A DNA stretch of 64,000 bases from Pseudoflavonifractor phocaeensis (GCF_016901735.1 NZ_JACLZC010000002.1:1-64000), one strand, 5' to 3'. Counted from the stretch's first letter, positions 33,685 to 42,008 are shown. Translations and numbers: made by a program. The notes: generated by a model not told the origin, from the letters alone.

Positions 33685-36201
33685 TTATTTTCGGATCACA
33701 AGGATATCCTGGGTTCCGGAACAAAGCTGTTCGGTGCGGCTTTCAATTTTGGTGAATCCCGCCGCCCGGGCTGCCGCCTCCACTTCTCCGGCGCGTACCG
33801 CCAGATCCATGCCGTTGAGGAAGTAGGGCAGATAGCCCGTCATCATGTCCCAGGGACCGGACAGATCCTCCGCAATCCCCTCGGACACCACCAGAAACAC
33901 GCCGCCGGGATTGAGCGCGTCAAAGAACTTTTTCATCAGCGGCTCCATACCGCCCTTGGCAAAGAGCATGACGGATACGGCCAGGATCAGATCATAGCCG
34001 CTGCCAAGATCGTCGGTGAGGAAGTTCCCCTGCATGACCTTGACCCGCTCTCCCAGCCCGGCGGCGTCCACCGAGGGCTGAATGATCTGAGATGGAATCT
34101 GATCCAGCAGCGCGCCGGAGCGGTTCTCCCCGTCGCTGATGACAGCCAGCCCCAGCAGTCCGGCGGCACAGCCCACATCCAGCACCCGGCGGATCGTACT
34201 GTTTTCCGGAAGTTCCCGGACAATGCGCAAAATCTCCTGCTGGCGGTACCCCTCCTCGGACATGCGGAGCATCTGGCCGTACTGAGCGAAGTCCAGATTC
34301 TGCTCCATCTCCATCTGGGGCATGGGCTGAGGGCCTTCTGTCAGCAGCTTTTTCACATCCATGGGCACCATGCCCTCGTTCTGTCCGTAAAAATGGATGA
34401 AACCGCCCAGATAGTCCGGCGTTCCCCGGACCAGATACTTCTGGGCTTCCTGGGAATTGACATAGCTATCCCCCGCTTTTTGCAGAAAACCGTAGGTACC
34501 GAGCGTTGCCAGCAGATACCCGGTATTCGCCTCGTTCCAGCCCATGGCCTGGGCCAGCTCTGCAGGGGTTTTCTTCTCCTGCAGGTAGGTAAAGAGATCC
34601 AGCTCCAAAGCGCTGCTCACCACCTTGCCGTACAGGTTGAGATAGGGCAGCTGCACCAGCTGATCCCATACGCTTAAATGCTTCATGTTGTTCAGGCTCC
34701 TTTCAGAATCAAACTCATCAAATTCCGACGCTCCAAATATTTGCCACAGACGTTCTGCGCCGTCCCGGTTCAGGGGAAAGAACGCCTGGGGTGTTCCATC
34801 CTTCAAATGTATAATGTGGGTGGCACACCGAAAGATCAGCTCCGGATCGTGGGTGACCATCAGGGTACAGACCGCATTCTGATTTGCGCTTGTGATCTGC
34901 TGTGCGGTGCGCAGCAGATTTTCTCCGTCCTGACCGCTGGTTGGCTCATCATAGAGCAGGAGCCGGCGGCCGCTGGCCAGGGCGACACCCAGAGACAGCC
35001 GCTGCTTCTGCCCACCGGAAAGAGATCCGGGATGGCGGCTTTCCAGCCCCGCAAGTCCCAGAGCTTTCAGAATCTCCTGTGCGTCTTGCTCTGATATGTC
35101 GGGATCGTTCAGCGTCAGCTCTCCCAGCACCGTATCGGAAAACAGCTGGTGTCCCGCTTCCTGCATCACCAGATAAGACAGGCGGGACAGCGCTTTGGGC
35201 GCTGCTGGTTTCCCACCGACTCTCACCGTTCCCCGGAACCTCAGCAGCCCGCTCAGGGTCAGCAGCAGGGTGGATTTTCCCGCCCCGTTTCTCCCGACTA
35301 CCGCGACAATGGCCCCTTTGGGGATTTGCAAGTGTGATATATGCAGCACTTCCCGGCGGCCCCGGAGGCAGCAGAGGCCACGCAGCTCCAGACCGGGTTC
35401 CATCCATTCTTCCGGTCGTGCCTGGGGACAGAGGGAGAACAGCTGCCCTCGATCCACAGCCCGCAGGCCAAGGGCCTGGCGTGTCTGCGGATCCAGTGCT
35501 GTCATCCGTTCGGGTTCAAAATCCCCGCGGAGCTTCCCGTTCTCCAGCAGCAGATAGCGATCTGCCAGACCGTGCAGATACCAGAGGCGATGTTCGGACA
35601 CCAGGATCGTCACACCGGAGGCTTTCATGGTCTCCAGCAAGCCCCGCAGTTTTCGGATGCCCTCCAGGTCCAGATTGGAGGACGGCTCGTCCAGCACCAC
35701 AACCTGGGGCATGGACGCATAGACGCTGCCGCAGGCGATCTGCTGTTTTTCACCGCCGGACAGGGCAAAGATGCTGCGCTCCATTAACGACTCCAGCCCC
35801 AGCTCCGTTACCACCTGGTCCAGGCGGCGACGCATCTGCTCCCGGGGCATATTCTGGTTTTCCAGCTGAAAGGCCAGTTCTCCCGTGGTATCCGTATGAA
35901 AGAACTGGGTTCGGGGATTCTGAAACACACTGCCCACCACCCGGGCAAGTTCCGGCAGGGATGCGGATGCAGGCGCCATACCGCTTACCGAAACATCCCC
36001 CTCCAGTCTGCCCTGGTAGAAATGGCAGGCCAGGCCGTTAATAATGCGCAGCAGCGTCGTTTTTCCACAGCCGCTTTTACCGCACAGCACCACGCATTGT
36101 CCCTTGGGAATGTGAAATGAAATGTGGTCCAGGCTGGGACTCTGCGCTTCCTCTGACCCCTGAGATAAATATGTATAGGAAACCTCCTGAAACCGAATCA
36201 T
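33685..36201 (-). CDS. ECF two-domain ATPase fused to an O-methyltransferase (cassette 2)
   Basis: An 838-residue frame. Residues 1 to about 495 are a double ABC ATPase like the one at 29882 (GKSGCGKTT, LSGGEKQQIACG, VVLDEPSSNLD; then GRNGAGKST, LSGGQKQRLSLG, LLYDEPTSGQD). Residues 506 to 838 are a SAM-dependent O-methyltransferase with an N-terminal dimerisation part (WDQLVQLPYLNLYGKVVSSALELDLFTYLQ) and the SAM site VLDVGCAAGLLGLAV. The two parts are in one frame without a stop. At 34686 (ATG) there is an AAAGGAG site 8 bases upstream, so a free methyltransferase of 333 residues could also be made. The fusion may be real or may come from loss of the ATPase stop codon. Confidence 0.8.
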   Translation of the reverse strand: MIRFQEVSYTYLSQGSEEAQSPSLDHISFHIPKGQCVVLCGKSGCGKTTLLRIINGLACHFYQGRLEGDVSVSGMAPASASLPELARVVGSVFQNPRTQFFHTDTTGELAFQLENQNMPREQMRRRLDQVVTELGLESLMERSIFALSGGEKQQIACGSVYASMPQVVVLDEPSSNLDLEGIRKLRGLLETMKASGVTILVSEHRLWYLHGLADRYLLLENGKLRGDFEPERMTALDPQTRQALGLRAVDRGQLFSLCPQARPEEWMEPGLELRGLCCLRGRREVLHISHLQIPKGAIVAVVGRNGAGKSTLLLTLSGLLRFRGTVRVGGKPAAPKALSRLSYLVMQEAGHQLFSDTVLGELTLNDPDISEQDAQEILKALGLAGLESRHPGSLSGGQKQRLSLGVALASGRRLLLYDEPTSGQDGENLLRTAQQITSANQNAVCTLMVTHDPELIFRCATHIIHLKDGTPQAFFPLNRDGAERLWQIFGASEFDEFDSERSLNNMKHLSVWDQLVQLPYLNLYGKVVSSALELDLFTYLQEKKTPAELAQAMGWNEANTGYLLATLGTYGFLQKAGDSYVNSQEAQKYLVRGTPDYLGGFIHFYGQNEGMVPMDVKKLLTEGPQPMPQMEMEQNLDFAQYGQMLRMSEEGYRQQEILRIVRELPENSTIRRVLDVGCAAGLLGLAVISDGENRSGALLDQIPSQIIQPSVDAAGLGERVKVMQGNFLTDDLGSGYDLILAVSVMLFAKGGMEPLMKKFFDALNPGGVFLVVSEGIAEDLSGPWDMMTGYLPYFLNGMDLAVRAGEVEAAARAAGFTKIESRTEQLCSGTQDILVIRK

Positions 36202-36216
36202 CGGGCTGCTCCCCTT

Positions 36217-36921
36217 TCAAAACGCCAGATTCCATACTGTGACCGCCAGTGACGCAAGGATCAAAACCCAGTCCAATACGCCCAGTTTGAGCTCCAGGTA
36301 GTTGGTCCTGGGCCGATCCTTGTCAAAGCCCCTGGCCATAACCGCCGCCGACATTTCGTCCACCACCTCCGAGCACCGGAGGAGAAACGGGACCAGAAGA
36401 TACTCCAGCAGCCGCATGGGGTGGAGGATGCTGTTGATTCCCGTGGCTCCCAGCCCCCGGAGGCGCAAAGCCTGGGAAACCGCCTGCCACTCCTCTGTCA
36501 TGGTGGGAACAAAACGAAACATTACGGCCATGGGGATGACCACCACCCCCGGCAGGCGCATGGCGGTAAAGGCACTGATGTAAGCCCCCACCGTCACCGT
36601 CTTTGTGACCAGGTAGAAAGAGACGGCCAGCGGCAGAAGGAACCGCAGCACATGGCAGATCAACAGCACGGCATACTGAGCCGCCCCGGAAAGCCGGCTC
36701 ACCAACAATTGGTCTCCCAGCGTCATCAGAAGAAACAGCAGAACCACCGCCACCGCCCTTCCAGCTTTTTTACTCAACAGCAGGACAACGATGCAGAGGA
36801 GCAGAAGGACGATCTCCTGCATCCGGGTCATTCCGGAAAAAACGCAGAGACAGGCCGCCACAAACAGGGCCAATTTGCTTCTGGGGTCGGGGTGAAAACG
36901 ACTGTGCACCTGCCTGTTCAC
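36217..36921 (-). CDS. ECF transporter T component (CbiQ-like, cassette 2)
   Basis: A 234-residue membrane protein. It has the EcfT hallmarks DPRSKLALFVAACLCVF at the N terminus and RLRGLGATG / VMARGFDKDRPR as the coupling helices. It overlaps the S-component gene by 4 bases (ATGA) and is followed 15 bases later by the fused ATPase. It is the paralogue of the T component of cassette 1. Confidence 0.8.
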   Translation of the reverse strand: MNRQVHSRFHPDPRSKLALFVAACLCVFSGMTRMQEIVLLLLCIVVLLLSKKAGRAVAVVLLFLLMTLGDQLLVSRLSGAAQYAVLLICHVLRFLLPLAVSFYLVTKTVTVGAYISAFTAMRLPGVVVIPMAVMFRFVPTMTEEWQAVSQALRLRGLGATGINSILHPMRLLEYLLVPFLLRCSEVVDEMSAAVMARGFDKDRPRTNYLELKLGVLDWVLILASLAVTVWNLAF

Positions 36922-37499
36922 ACTGCTCCGACCTTTGCGAAATGCTTTTTCAGCAGTTTCTTTCCGAACATGCCTCCCAGGATCCCGCCCAGCAGCGCCA
37001 AAACAATAAATACGGCGATGATCCAGTCGGGCGTCAGACGGTCAATGGTATCTGCGTACTCCTGGCCATAGTAGGTCACGCAGGTGGAGAGGAAGGCATC
37101 CTTTGCCAACAGCAAGGAGAAAAAGGGCCCCATGGATGTCAGATTGAACACGCAGTAGCTGGCAGCCAACGCAGTGGGCGAGCGTCTCCGTTTCCCCCAC
37201 GCGATCCCTTCCGCAACCACGCCCCACACCGCCGCGGCGATCAGAGGGTAAATACTTGCCATGGAAGTAATGGCGCCCACCAGCAGTGCAAGAATGAAAA
37301 TGGCGCCTGTTTTAGGTACCTTCACGCAGTACAACAGATAAACTGTCCCCAATACAATGCCGGCAATCAGCGGAGTGGCCAGGTAGAGCACCGGAACAAT
37401 GGGCAGTACCATAACTGCAAGAACCGTCAGCAGCACCAAATAAATTGCCGCAAATGCGCCGGCCGCGATCAGGTCTTTTGTGGTCAACTTGGACTTCAT
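36918..37499 (-). CDS. MptD-family ECF transporter S component (cassette 2)
   Basis: A 193-residue protein with six hydrophobic helices, MKSKLTTKDLIAAGAFAAIY at the start, VPKTGAIFILALLVGAITSM in the middle and KKLLKKHFAKVGAV at the end. It is paralogous to the S component of cassette 1 but clearly diverged, so the two may have different substrates. A -10 TATAAT (minus strand, 37569 to 37564) and the regulon palindrome at 37539 precede it. Confidence 0.8.
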   Translation of the reverse strand: MKSKLTTKDLIAAGAFAAIYLVLLTVLAVMVLPIVPVLYLATPLIAGIVLGTVYLLYCVKVPKTGAIFILALLVGAITSMASIYPLIAAAVWGVVAEGIAWGKRRRSPTALAASYCVFNLTSMGPFFSLLLAKDAFLSTCVTYYGQEYADTIDRLTPDWIIAVFIVLALLGGILGGMFGKKLLKKHFAKVGAV

Positions 37500-37538
37500 A
37501 TAGAATCCTGCCTTTCAAGATCAATTTCTTTTTCCTTC

Positions 37539-37556
37539 GGTTAGCTATATCTAACC
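37539..37556. promoter_or_regulatory. Metal-regulon palindrome, site B
   Basis: GGTTAGCTATATCTAACC. On the minus strand a TATAAT -10 element (37569 to 37564) ends 8 bases upstream, so the palindrome covers the expected transcription start of the cassette 2 ECF operon. Confidence 0.75.
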
Positions 37557-37636
37557 TTCAATAATTATATGGTATCCAATTTCTTTGTTCCACTCTAAAA
37601 AGTCTGCCGAAGGCGCAAATGCTCCAAAAGGTCAAA

Positions 37637-37664
37637 AAATATCCCGCGGTCAGGCGGGATATTT
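37637..37664 (-). terminator. Terminator of the AraC gene
   Basis: AAATATCCCGC and GCGGGATATTT form a stem. On the minus strand it is followed by TTTTTT. It lies between the AraC stop at 37675 and the ECF operon promoter. Confidence 0.75.
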
Positions 37665-37674
37665 GAGAAAGCGC

Positions 37675-38616
37675 TTATTTGTTTTTCCTGCCGCTCCGGT
37701 ACTGGGCCGGAGTGCAACCTACAATCGCACGGAATGCCTGGGCAAATTTGCTGGGATTCTGATACCCCAGTTCCAAAGCAATTTCTCCAATCTGGAGATC
37801 TGTCTCCAAAAGACGCTGGGACGCACAGTGCATTTTATAGCTGCGCAGATAGGCGTAGGGAGTCTCCCCATAGATTTGCTTGAACCCGGCTTTCAACTGG
37901 GTCAGGCTGATTTCATGTTCCGCCGCAAGCTCCTTCAGACTGATCCGTCCGTCCTCATTCTGGAGCATATGATCTTTCACATGTTTGATCTTTTCTGTCA
38001 GCGCCTTGGGCAGATAACCGCAGTTTTCCTCAAAAACAGTCTGGTCGGCCTGAATGTGATAGAGCAGCTCAAGCAGTTTCAGTCGCAGGAAGGTCAACTG
38101 GGGTTTAACCAGGTTTCCGTACAGTTCCCGATACACATGCTCCACCGCCTCATTGCGGCGGAAGACTCTGCAATGCTCCGCCAGACTGTATTTCCGGAAA
38201 ATTTCCCTGGCGCTGATTCCAAGACCGGCCAGCTCCGGCACATCGTCACAGGTCTTGGGGTACAGGATGATGGTAGAGCCAAAGTAATCCTTTAAGGGAA
38301 AGGAGGCGCCGATGGGCGGATGCAGCATGCTGTTGAGGGCAATATCCCCTTCGCCCATATAGACGTAATTCCAGTGGTCAAAGACGCATTCAAACCGCCC
38401 ACGGGCGCAGTGATGAATGCCGATCACATCCTGTTCCATGCCATCCTGAAAGCAGGTCTCACAAGCAAAATCCGTCACCATCAGCTGTACGCCCGGAAAA
38501 ATATCATAGAGCCAAAGATCTGCATGGCCATCTTCCACAGGATATGTGGCATGGCTGACAAATGGCGCCGGCCCTGGTGTTATGACTTTATCTTTCAAAT
38601 AGTTCAGCTCCTGCAC
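37675..38616 (-). CDS. AraC-family regulator next to the methyltransferase gene
   Basis: A 313-residue regulator started at GTG 38616, 7 bases after GAGGTG. It has an N-terminal ligand domain (about 1 to 200) and a complete C-terminal AraC domain (ISLKELAAEHEISLTQLKAGFKQIYG, LQIGEIALELGYQNPSKFAQAFRAIVGCTPAQYR). The second half is similar to the AraC fragment fused to TadA at 25003 to 25203, which suggests the latter came from a paralogue of this gene. It is probably co-transcribed with the upstream methyltransferase. Confidence 0.85.
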   Translation of the reverse strand: MQELNYLKDKVITPGPAPFVSHATYPVEDGHADLWLYDIFPGVQLMVTDFACETCFQDGMEQDVIGIHHCARGRFECVFDHWNYVYMGEGDIALNSMLHPPIGASFPLKDYFGSTIILYPKTCDDVPELAGLGISAREIFRKYSLAEHCRVFRRNEAVEHVYRELYGNLVKPQLTFLRLKLLELLYHIQADQTVFEENCGYLPKALTEKIKHVKDHMLQNEDGRISLKELAAEHEISLTQLKAGFKQIYGETPYAYLRSYKMHCASQRLLETDLQIGEIALELGYQNPSKFAQAFRAIVGCTPAQYRSGRKNK

Positions 38617-38674
38617 CGGGTCTCACCTCATTCCCATTTTGCTGCGGGACGCATCTTGTTTTTCTCTCAAAAAA

Positions 38675-39481
38675 TTACAGTTCGAAATGTACCATCTTCA
38701 CCATGCGGAACCGATCAGAAACAGCCATGCTAATCTTTGTGGACAGCTTCAAATCGCTTCTTGGGATATGGCGGTAGTAGGGCTCCTTGGCCAGCACTCT
38801 GACCCCGCCACCGATTTTCCCGGCCAGCTCCGCCACTGAATCCACATAGAAAAACATCCGGGCATCAGCGTGGCCTACCTGCTTCATGTACCTCTTCCGC
38901 ATCATGGACATACCACTTTTGCTCACAGCATCAAAGACAAGCTCGATCTTTCCGAATTTCTGCAGCATTTGGAACAGCCCCACAACCTTAACCTCCTCAA
39001 AATAGTGGAACAGCCCACCAGCGGTAACCAGGATGGGAGCATCCGGCGCATCAGCGCGAATCCTCCTGATCCAGTTTTCGGCAAAAGCGTCCCCGGTGAG
39101 GTAGATCTCGCGCTCCGCCTCCGGCAGCAGCTCCCGCCGGTACTCCACCACATGGGGCAGATCAACGGCGTACCATCGAGTGTGACCGTTGTCGCAGCGA
39201 TGATACGTCGTTTCCAGACCGCATCCGAGCTGGACAATGATACCATCCGGCCTGCGTTCCAGAAATGACATGATGAACCGGTCCATATTGGCGGACCGAG
39301 CGGCGGAGGCCAGCAGGGTGTACTGGCTCTGTCCGTCCTGCTCCAGTAGGGCGGACGGCAGCTTCTTTTTCAGATCCAGTGCCTTTTCATCGTATAAGAT
39401 CTGTGGGTAGTGCTCACTGGCATAGATTCTCCCCGCCATGGGGACAAACAGCGTGTCTTCCACAACGCCTAACTTTGACAT
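38675..39481 (-). CDS. Leucine-carboxyl-methyltransferase (LCM)-like SAM methyltransferase
   Basis: A 268-residue protein, started at ATG 39481 behind GAAGGGG. The N terminus (LGVVEDTLFVPMAGRIYASEHYPQILYDEKAL), the SAM site IIVQLGCGLETTYHR and the AVDLPHVVEYRRELLP stretch are typical of LCM-family O-methyltransferases. These methylate carboxyl groups, including in polyketide biosynthesis. The substrate here is unknown; neighbouring transporters make a metallophore or its breakdown product possible. A decayed copy of the 3' end of a paralogue lies at 32726 to 32821. Confidence 0.8.
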   Translation of the reverse strand: MSKLGVVEDTLFVPMAGRIYASEHYPQILYDEKALDLKKKLPSALLEQDGQSQYTLLASAARSANMDRFIMSFLERRPDGIIVQLGCGLETTYHRCDNGHTRWYAVDLPHVVEYRRELLPEAEREIYLTGDAFAENWIRRIRADAPDAPILVTAGGLFHYFEEVKVVGLFQMLQKFGKIELVFDAVSKSGMSMMRKRYMKQVGHADARMFFYVDSVAELAGKIGGGVRVLAKEPYYRHIPRSDLKLSTKISMAVSDRFRMVKMVHFEL

Positions 39482-39714
39482 AACAACACCCCTTCTGTTT
39501 TCCGGATTACTTCCTGCCGACAAGCCGCCTGGAAGATACTAGTATCATCATTGCCGCCCGGCGGCGGGAGCCGAAAGTTTCTTCCGCGGTATCCATGAGT
39601 CAGACATTCTGATAGCCCATCTCCTGCAGTTTTTGCGCAAAGGCATCCCCATCATCTTGACTACCGGTCTGACAATTTGAAAACGAATACCTATGCGGCA
39701 CATTTTCTTACAGT
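39482..39714. other. Non-coding gap with a 12-bp palindrome and an orphan 3' frame
   Basis: GATACTAGTATC (39535 to 39546) is a perfect palindrome of unknown role. On the minus strand (about 39700 to 39600) a short frame reading SFSNCQTGSQDDGDAFAQKL and ending EMGYQNV looks like the tail of a lost gene. I see no intact gene or clear promoter in this stretch. Confidence 0.3.
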
Positions 39715-40230
39715 TCACCAAAACATATTGATGAGCAGCCCCAGCCCTGCCTGGGCTGCCGCCAGGATAGGGCACATAAAAAACGGCCACTGAAGCAGAT
39801 GCTCCGGCAGAGCATAGCTCTTCATCCAGGCTTTGAACGCATAGCTGGGGTGCCCCTCCGTACCAGGGATGATAAACCGGCTTTTCGCCTTCCTCTGAAT
39901 CAGCCAGAAATCCAGAAAGAACAGGTCACAGAAATTGACCATCATCCACTGGATATACCCGGTCAGGGCCAGCCGCCAGAATCCTGTCGTCCCACCCTCC
40001 ACAGTGCTGATTGCACCATAAAGAAGGAGGGGCAGCAACTCCCCAAAGCAGATCCAAAGCCAATAAAATTGGTTTTCCGCCCCGGTAGGCGGCTCTTTTG
40101 CCACCTTGATGATAGCGGGTGGATAGCTGGGAAACACCAGCCGGGGATGATACAGCGCCACCAACCCGGCAAACAGGTTAAAATAGGCTGCCATAGCAAG
40201 CCCGTCCAAGATGGTGCGCGTCCAGTTCAT
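39715..40230 (-). CDS. Four-helix membrane protein of unknown function
   Basis: A 171-residue protein begun at ATG 40230, 6 bases after AGGAG. Hydrophobic segments lie near residues 10 to 30, 57 to 78, 88 to 110 and 145 to 168, with a charged, proline-containing loop between the third and fourth (DFWLIQRKAKSRFIIPGTEG). I do not recognise the family. It follows the ZIP transporter gene after 70 bases and precedes the methyltransferase gene on the same strand, so it could be a member of the metal regulon. Confidence 0.55.
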   Translation of the reverse strand: MNWTRTILDGLAMAAYFNLFAGLVALYHPRLVFPSYPPAIIKVAKEPPTGAENQFYWLWICFGELLPLLLYGAISTVEGGTTGFWRLALTGYIQWMMVNFCDLFFLDFWLIQRKAKSRFIIPGTEGHPSYAFKAWMKSYALPEHLLQWPFFMCPILAAAQAGLGLLINMFW

Positions 40231-40300
40231 ACACATCTCCTATCACTATCATTTGCTCGTATTCCAGACCGAGAAAAGAATCGGTTAGGTATCATCGTTC

Positions 40301-41086
40301 TCAAGCACCCAGCGCCACATCCAGCGTCATCATAAGGGTAAAACCGACTGCAAACAGAATAGTCCCTATATTGGAGTGCTTCCCCACTGACATTTCCGGG
40401 ATCAATTCCTCGACTACCACATAGATCATCGCTCCGGCGGCAAAGCTCAGGGCGTAAGGCAGTACCGGAACCAAAATCCCCGCCAGAAGGATGGTCAGAA
40501 TCGCACCTATGGGCTCCACTGCACCGGAAATCGTTCCGTAGAGAAAGGATCGGGATTTGGAGAATCCCTCCGCTTTCAGAGGCATGGATATGATTGCGCC
40601 CTCCGGGAAGTTCTGAATGGCAATTCCCAGAGAAAGAGCCAGCGCACCCGCCAGCGTGATCCCGCTGTCCCCAAAGAGCCACCCGGCATAAACCGCCCCT
40701 ACCGCCATTCCTTCCGGAATATTGTGCAGTGCCACAGCCAGCGTCAGCATGGTCGTCTTTCCAAGACTGCTTTTGATGCCCTCGGCCTCCGCGCTGCCGC
40801 GGTGCAGATGCGGAATCAGCCGATCCAGTCCCAGCAGGAACAGGATGCCGAGCCAGAACCCCGCAACGGCGGGGACAAAGGACCACCGCCCCATGTCCGC
40901 CGCCTGCTCCATCGCGGGCAGCAGCAGGCTCCAGATGGAAGCCGCCACCATGACCCCCGCCGCAAAGCCGGTGAGCGCACGCTGTACCATCTCACCCAAA
41001 TTGTTTCGCATAAAAAAGACGCAGGCCGCCCCCAGCGTCGTCCCCGCAAAGGGAATCAGCAGCCCTTGCCATAGCTCAATCGGCAT
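40301..41086 (-). CDS. ZIP-family metal transporter
   Basis: A 261-residue protein of eight membrane helices, begun at ATG 41086 after GGAGGAG. It has both ZIP metal-site motifs (HNIPEG in helix 4 and QNFPEG in helix 5) and a short histidine-containing loop (LIPHLHRGSAEAEG). This is the GufA/ZupT-type layout. ZIP proteins carry divalent cations (Zn, Fe, Mn) into the cytoplasm. The promoter at 41283 to 41311 has the regulon palindrome in its spacer, which suggests an iron- or manganese-related job. Confidence 0.85.
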   Translation of the reverse strand: MPIELWQGLLIPFAGTTLGAACVFFMRNNLGEMVQRALTGFAAGVMVAASIWSLLLPAMEQAADMGRWSFVPAVAGFWLGILFLLGLDRLIPHLHRGSAEAEGIKSSLGKTTMLTLAVALHNIPEGMAVGAVYAGWLFGDSGITLAGALALSLGIAIQNFPEGAIISMPLKAEGFSKSRSFLYGTISGAVEPIGAILTILLAGILVPVLPYALSFAAGAMIYVVVEELIPEMSVGKHSNIGTILFAVGFTLMMTLDVALGA

Positions 41087-41100
41087 ATTCTCCTCCAATC

Positions 41101-41247
41101 TTACCGCAGTGGTTTTCTGCAAAGTCGATCCGGACAATCAGGAGGCGCATCGGTCCGTCGGCCAGCTTTACCAGTGGCTAACAGGTGCAACCGAACACTG
41201 TATAAGAATCTCCTGTACAGAGCCCTTATCAATTTTACATTTTTCAT
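41101..41247 (-). CDS. Small basic protein (48 aa) in the ZIP leader
   Basis: An open frame from ATG 41247 to TAA 41101 reading MKNVKLIRALYRRFLYSVRL, then HLLATGKAGRRTDAPPD and ending CRKPLR. It begins about 29 bases after the predicted transcription start of the palindrome-regulated promoter and ends 15 bases before the ZIP start codon. The ribosome binding site (GAAGAG) is weak. It is either a genuine small protein or a leader peptide. The regular pattern of basic and hydrophobic residues in the first half suggests an amphipathic helix. Confidence 0.45.
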   Translation of the reverse strand: MKNVKLIRALYRRFLYSVRLHLLATGKAGRRTDAPPDCPDRLCRKPLR

Positions 41248-41282
41248 AGTCGCTCTTCAAAAGGTATGATACTCTATGCTTG

Positions 41283-41311
41283 ATTATAGTTAGCTATCGC
41301 TAACCAGTCAA
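41283..41311 (-). promoter_or_regulatory. Promoter with regulon palindrome (site C) filling its spacer
   Basis: Minus strand: -35 TTGACT (41311 to 41306), a 17-base spacer that is exactly the palindrome half-sites GGTTAG...CTAAC, and -10 TATAAT (41288 to 41283). The full palindrome AGTTAGCTATCGCTAACC covers 41288 to 41305. A protein bound here would block RNA polymerase directly. Confidence 0.8.
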
Positions 41312-41372
41312 GTCATTTTCTGTTAGGGACAGTTAATTTTCCTATCAGCTGTGTAGAGTGTCACGCAAACTC

Positions 41373-41852
41373 TCACCCGCAACCTTCAACGTGTGCGAGA
41401 TTCAGGATTTCTTTTTTCTTTCTCTGGGCGTAACGCAGAGTTTGATATGCTCCGCCGCTGGAATGATCCACACAGAATACCACAAGGTCGCTTCGATCCA
41501 CCATCTGCCGGTTGCGAATCTGAATGGCACCCTTCGGATGGCTGCCAGCGGCGGCGCTGCACAGTTCAATTTCATCATAATATGCTTCAAAGTTCTCCAA
41601 ATTGTCCCGTAGCTCTGCCGTCGGATACGGAAGTACCAAAATCAGGGCGCTATTGTCATCCCGCACACGGCGCTGTTGGCGCTTGACGGCAGAAGAAACA
41701 ATCTGATCAAAGTCTCCGTTACGGCCAACCAGAAACTCCACATATTCCTTTTCCAAAAGCAATGTGTGGATCAGCGACTCCACACGCTCTTCCGCTTTCC
41801 AAAATTCCGGAACGATCCGATGTCCAAAGAAACTGACGGTAAATAGATCCAT
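41373..41852 (-). CDS. SLOG/YpsA-like nucleotide-binding-fold protein
   Basis: A 159-residue protein with the N-terminal signature TVSFFGHRIV and later SALILVLPYP and RSDLVVFCVDHSSGGAYQTLRYAQR, as in DUF1273/YpsA-type SLOG proteins. SLOG domains are thought to bind or generate nucleotide-derived ligands. It is divergent from an XRE regulator gene, with three TTTACTT half-sites between them, so the two form a likely regulatory pair. It does not share the metal-regulon palindrome on its upstream side. Confidence 0.7.
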   Translation of the reverse strand: MDLFTVSFFGHRIVPEFWKAEERVESLIHTLLLEKEYVEFLVGRNGDFDQIVSSAVKRQQRRVRDDNSALILVLPYPTAELRDNLENFEAYYDEIELCSAAAGSHPKGAIQIRNRQMVDRSDLVVFCVDHSSGGAYQTLRYAQRKKKEILNLAHVEGCG

Positions 41853-41888
41853 GTCGTTCTCGTTGGCATTTTCTGACCAACAGCTCCC

Positions 41889-41939
41889 TTAAGTAAATGT
41901 TCCAACTCTTATTATATATAAACATTTACTTAAAGTAAA
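41889..41939. promoter_or_regulatory. Operator region between SLOG and XRE genes
   Basis: TTAAGTAAATGTT (41889 to 41901) and its perfect complement AACATTTACTTAA (41921 to 41933) form a 13-bp inverted repeat, and TTTACTTAAAGTAAA (41925 to 41939) is a second, overlapping palindrome. AT-rich promoter-like sequence lies between. It is a probable binding region of the XRE regulator. Confidence 0.55.
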
Positions 41940-42008
41940 TAATCCTCTAATTGGTTTCAATTATATTTTACCTGTTCTGTTGGTAGCATAATGTTGGGAG
42001 GTGAAGTG

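Noticed and set aside
34684..34686. Treating the methyltransferase as a separate gene only
   Set aside because: The ATPase frame runs through without a stop, so the single long frame must be reported; the internal start is recorded as an alternative.
34902..36041. A 379-codon plus-strand frame opposite the ECF ATPase
   Set aside because: It is proline/arginine/serine-rich shadow sequence with no domain.
41087..41276. A metal riboswitch (yybP-ykoY or M-box type) in the long ZIP leader
   Set aside because: I could not find the conserved core of these riboswitches, and the leader is largely taken up by a 48-codon open frame.
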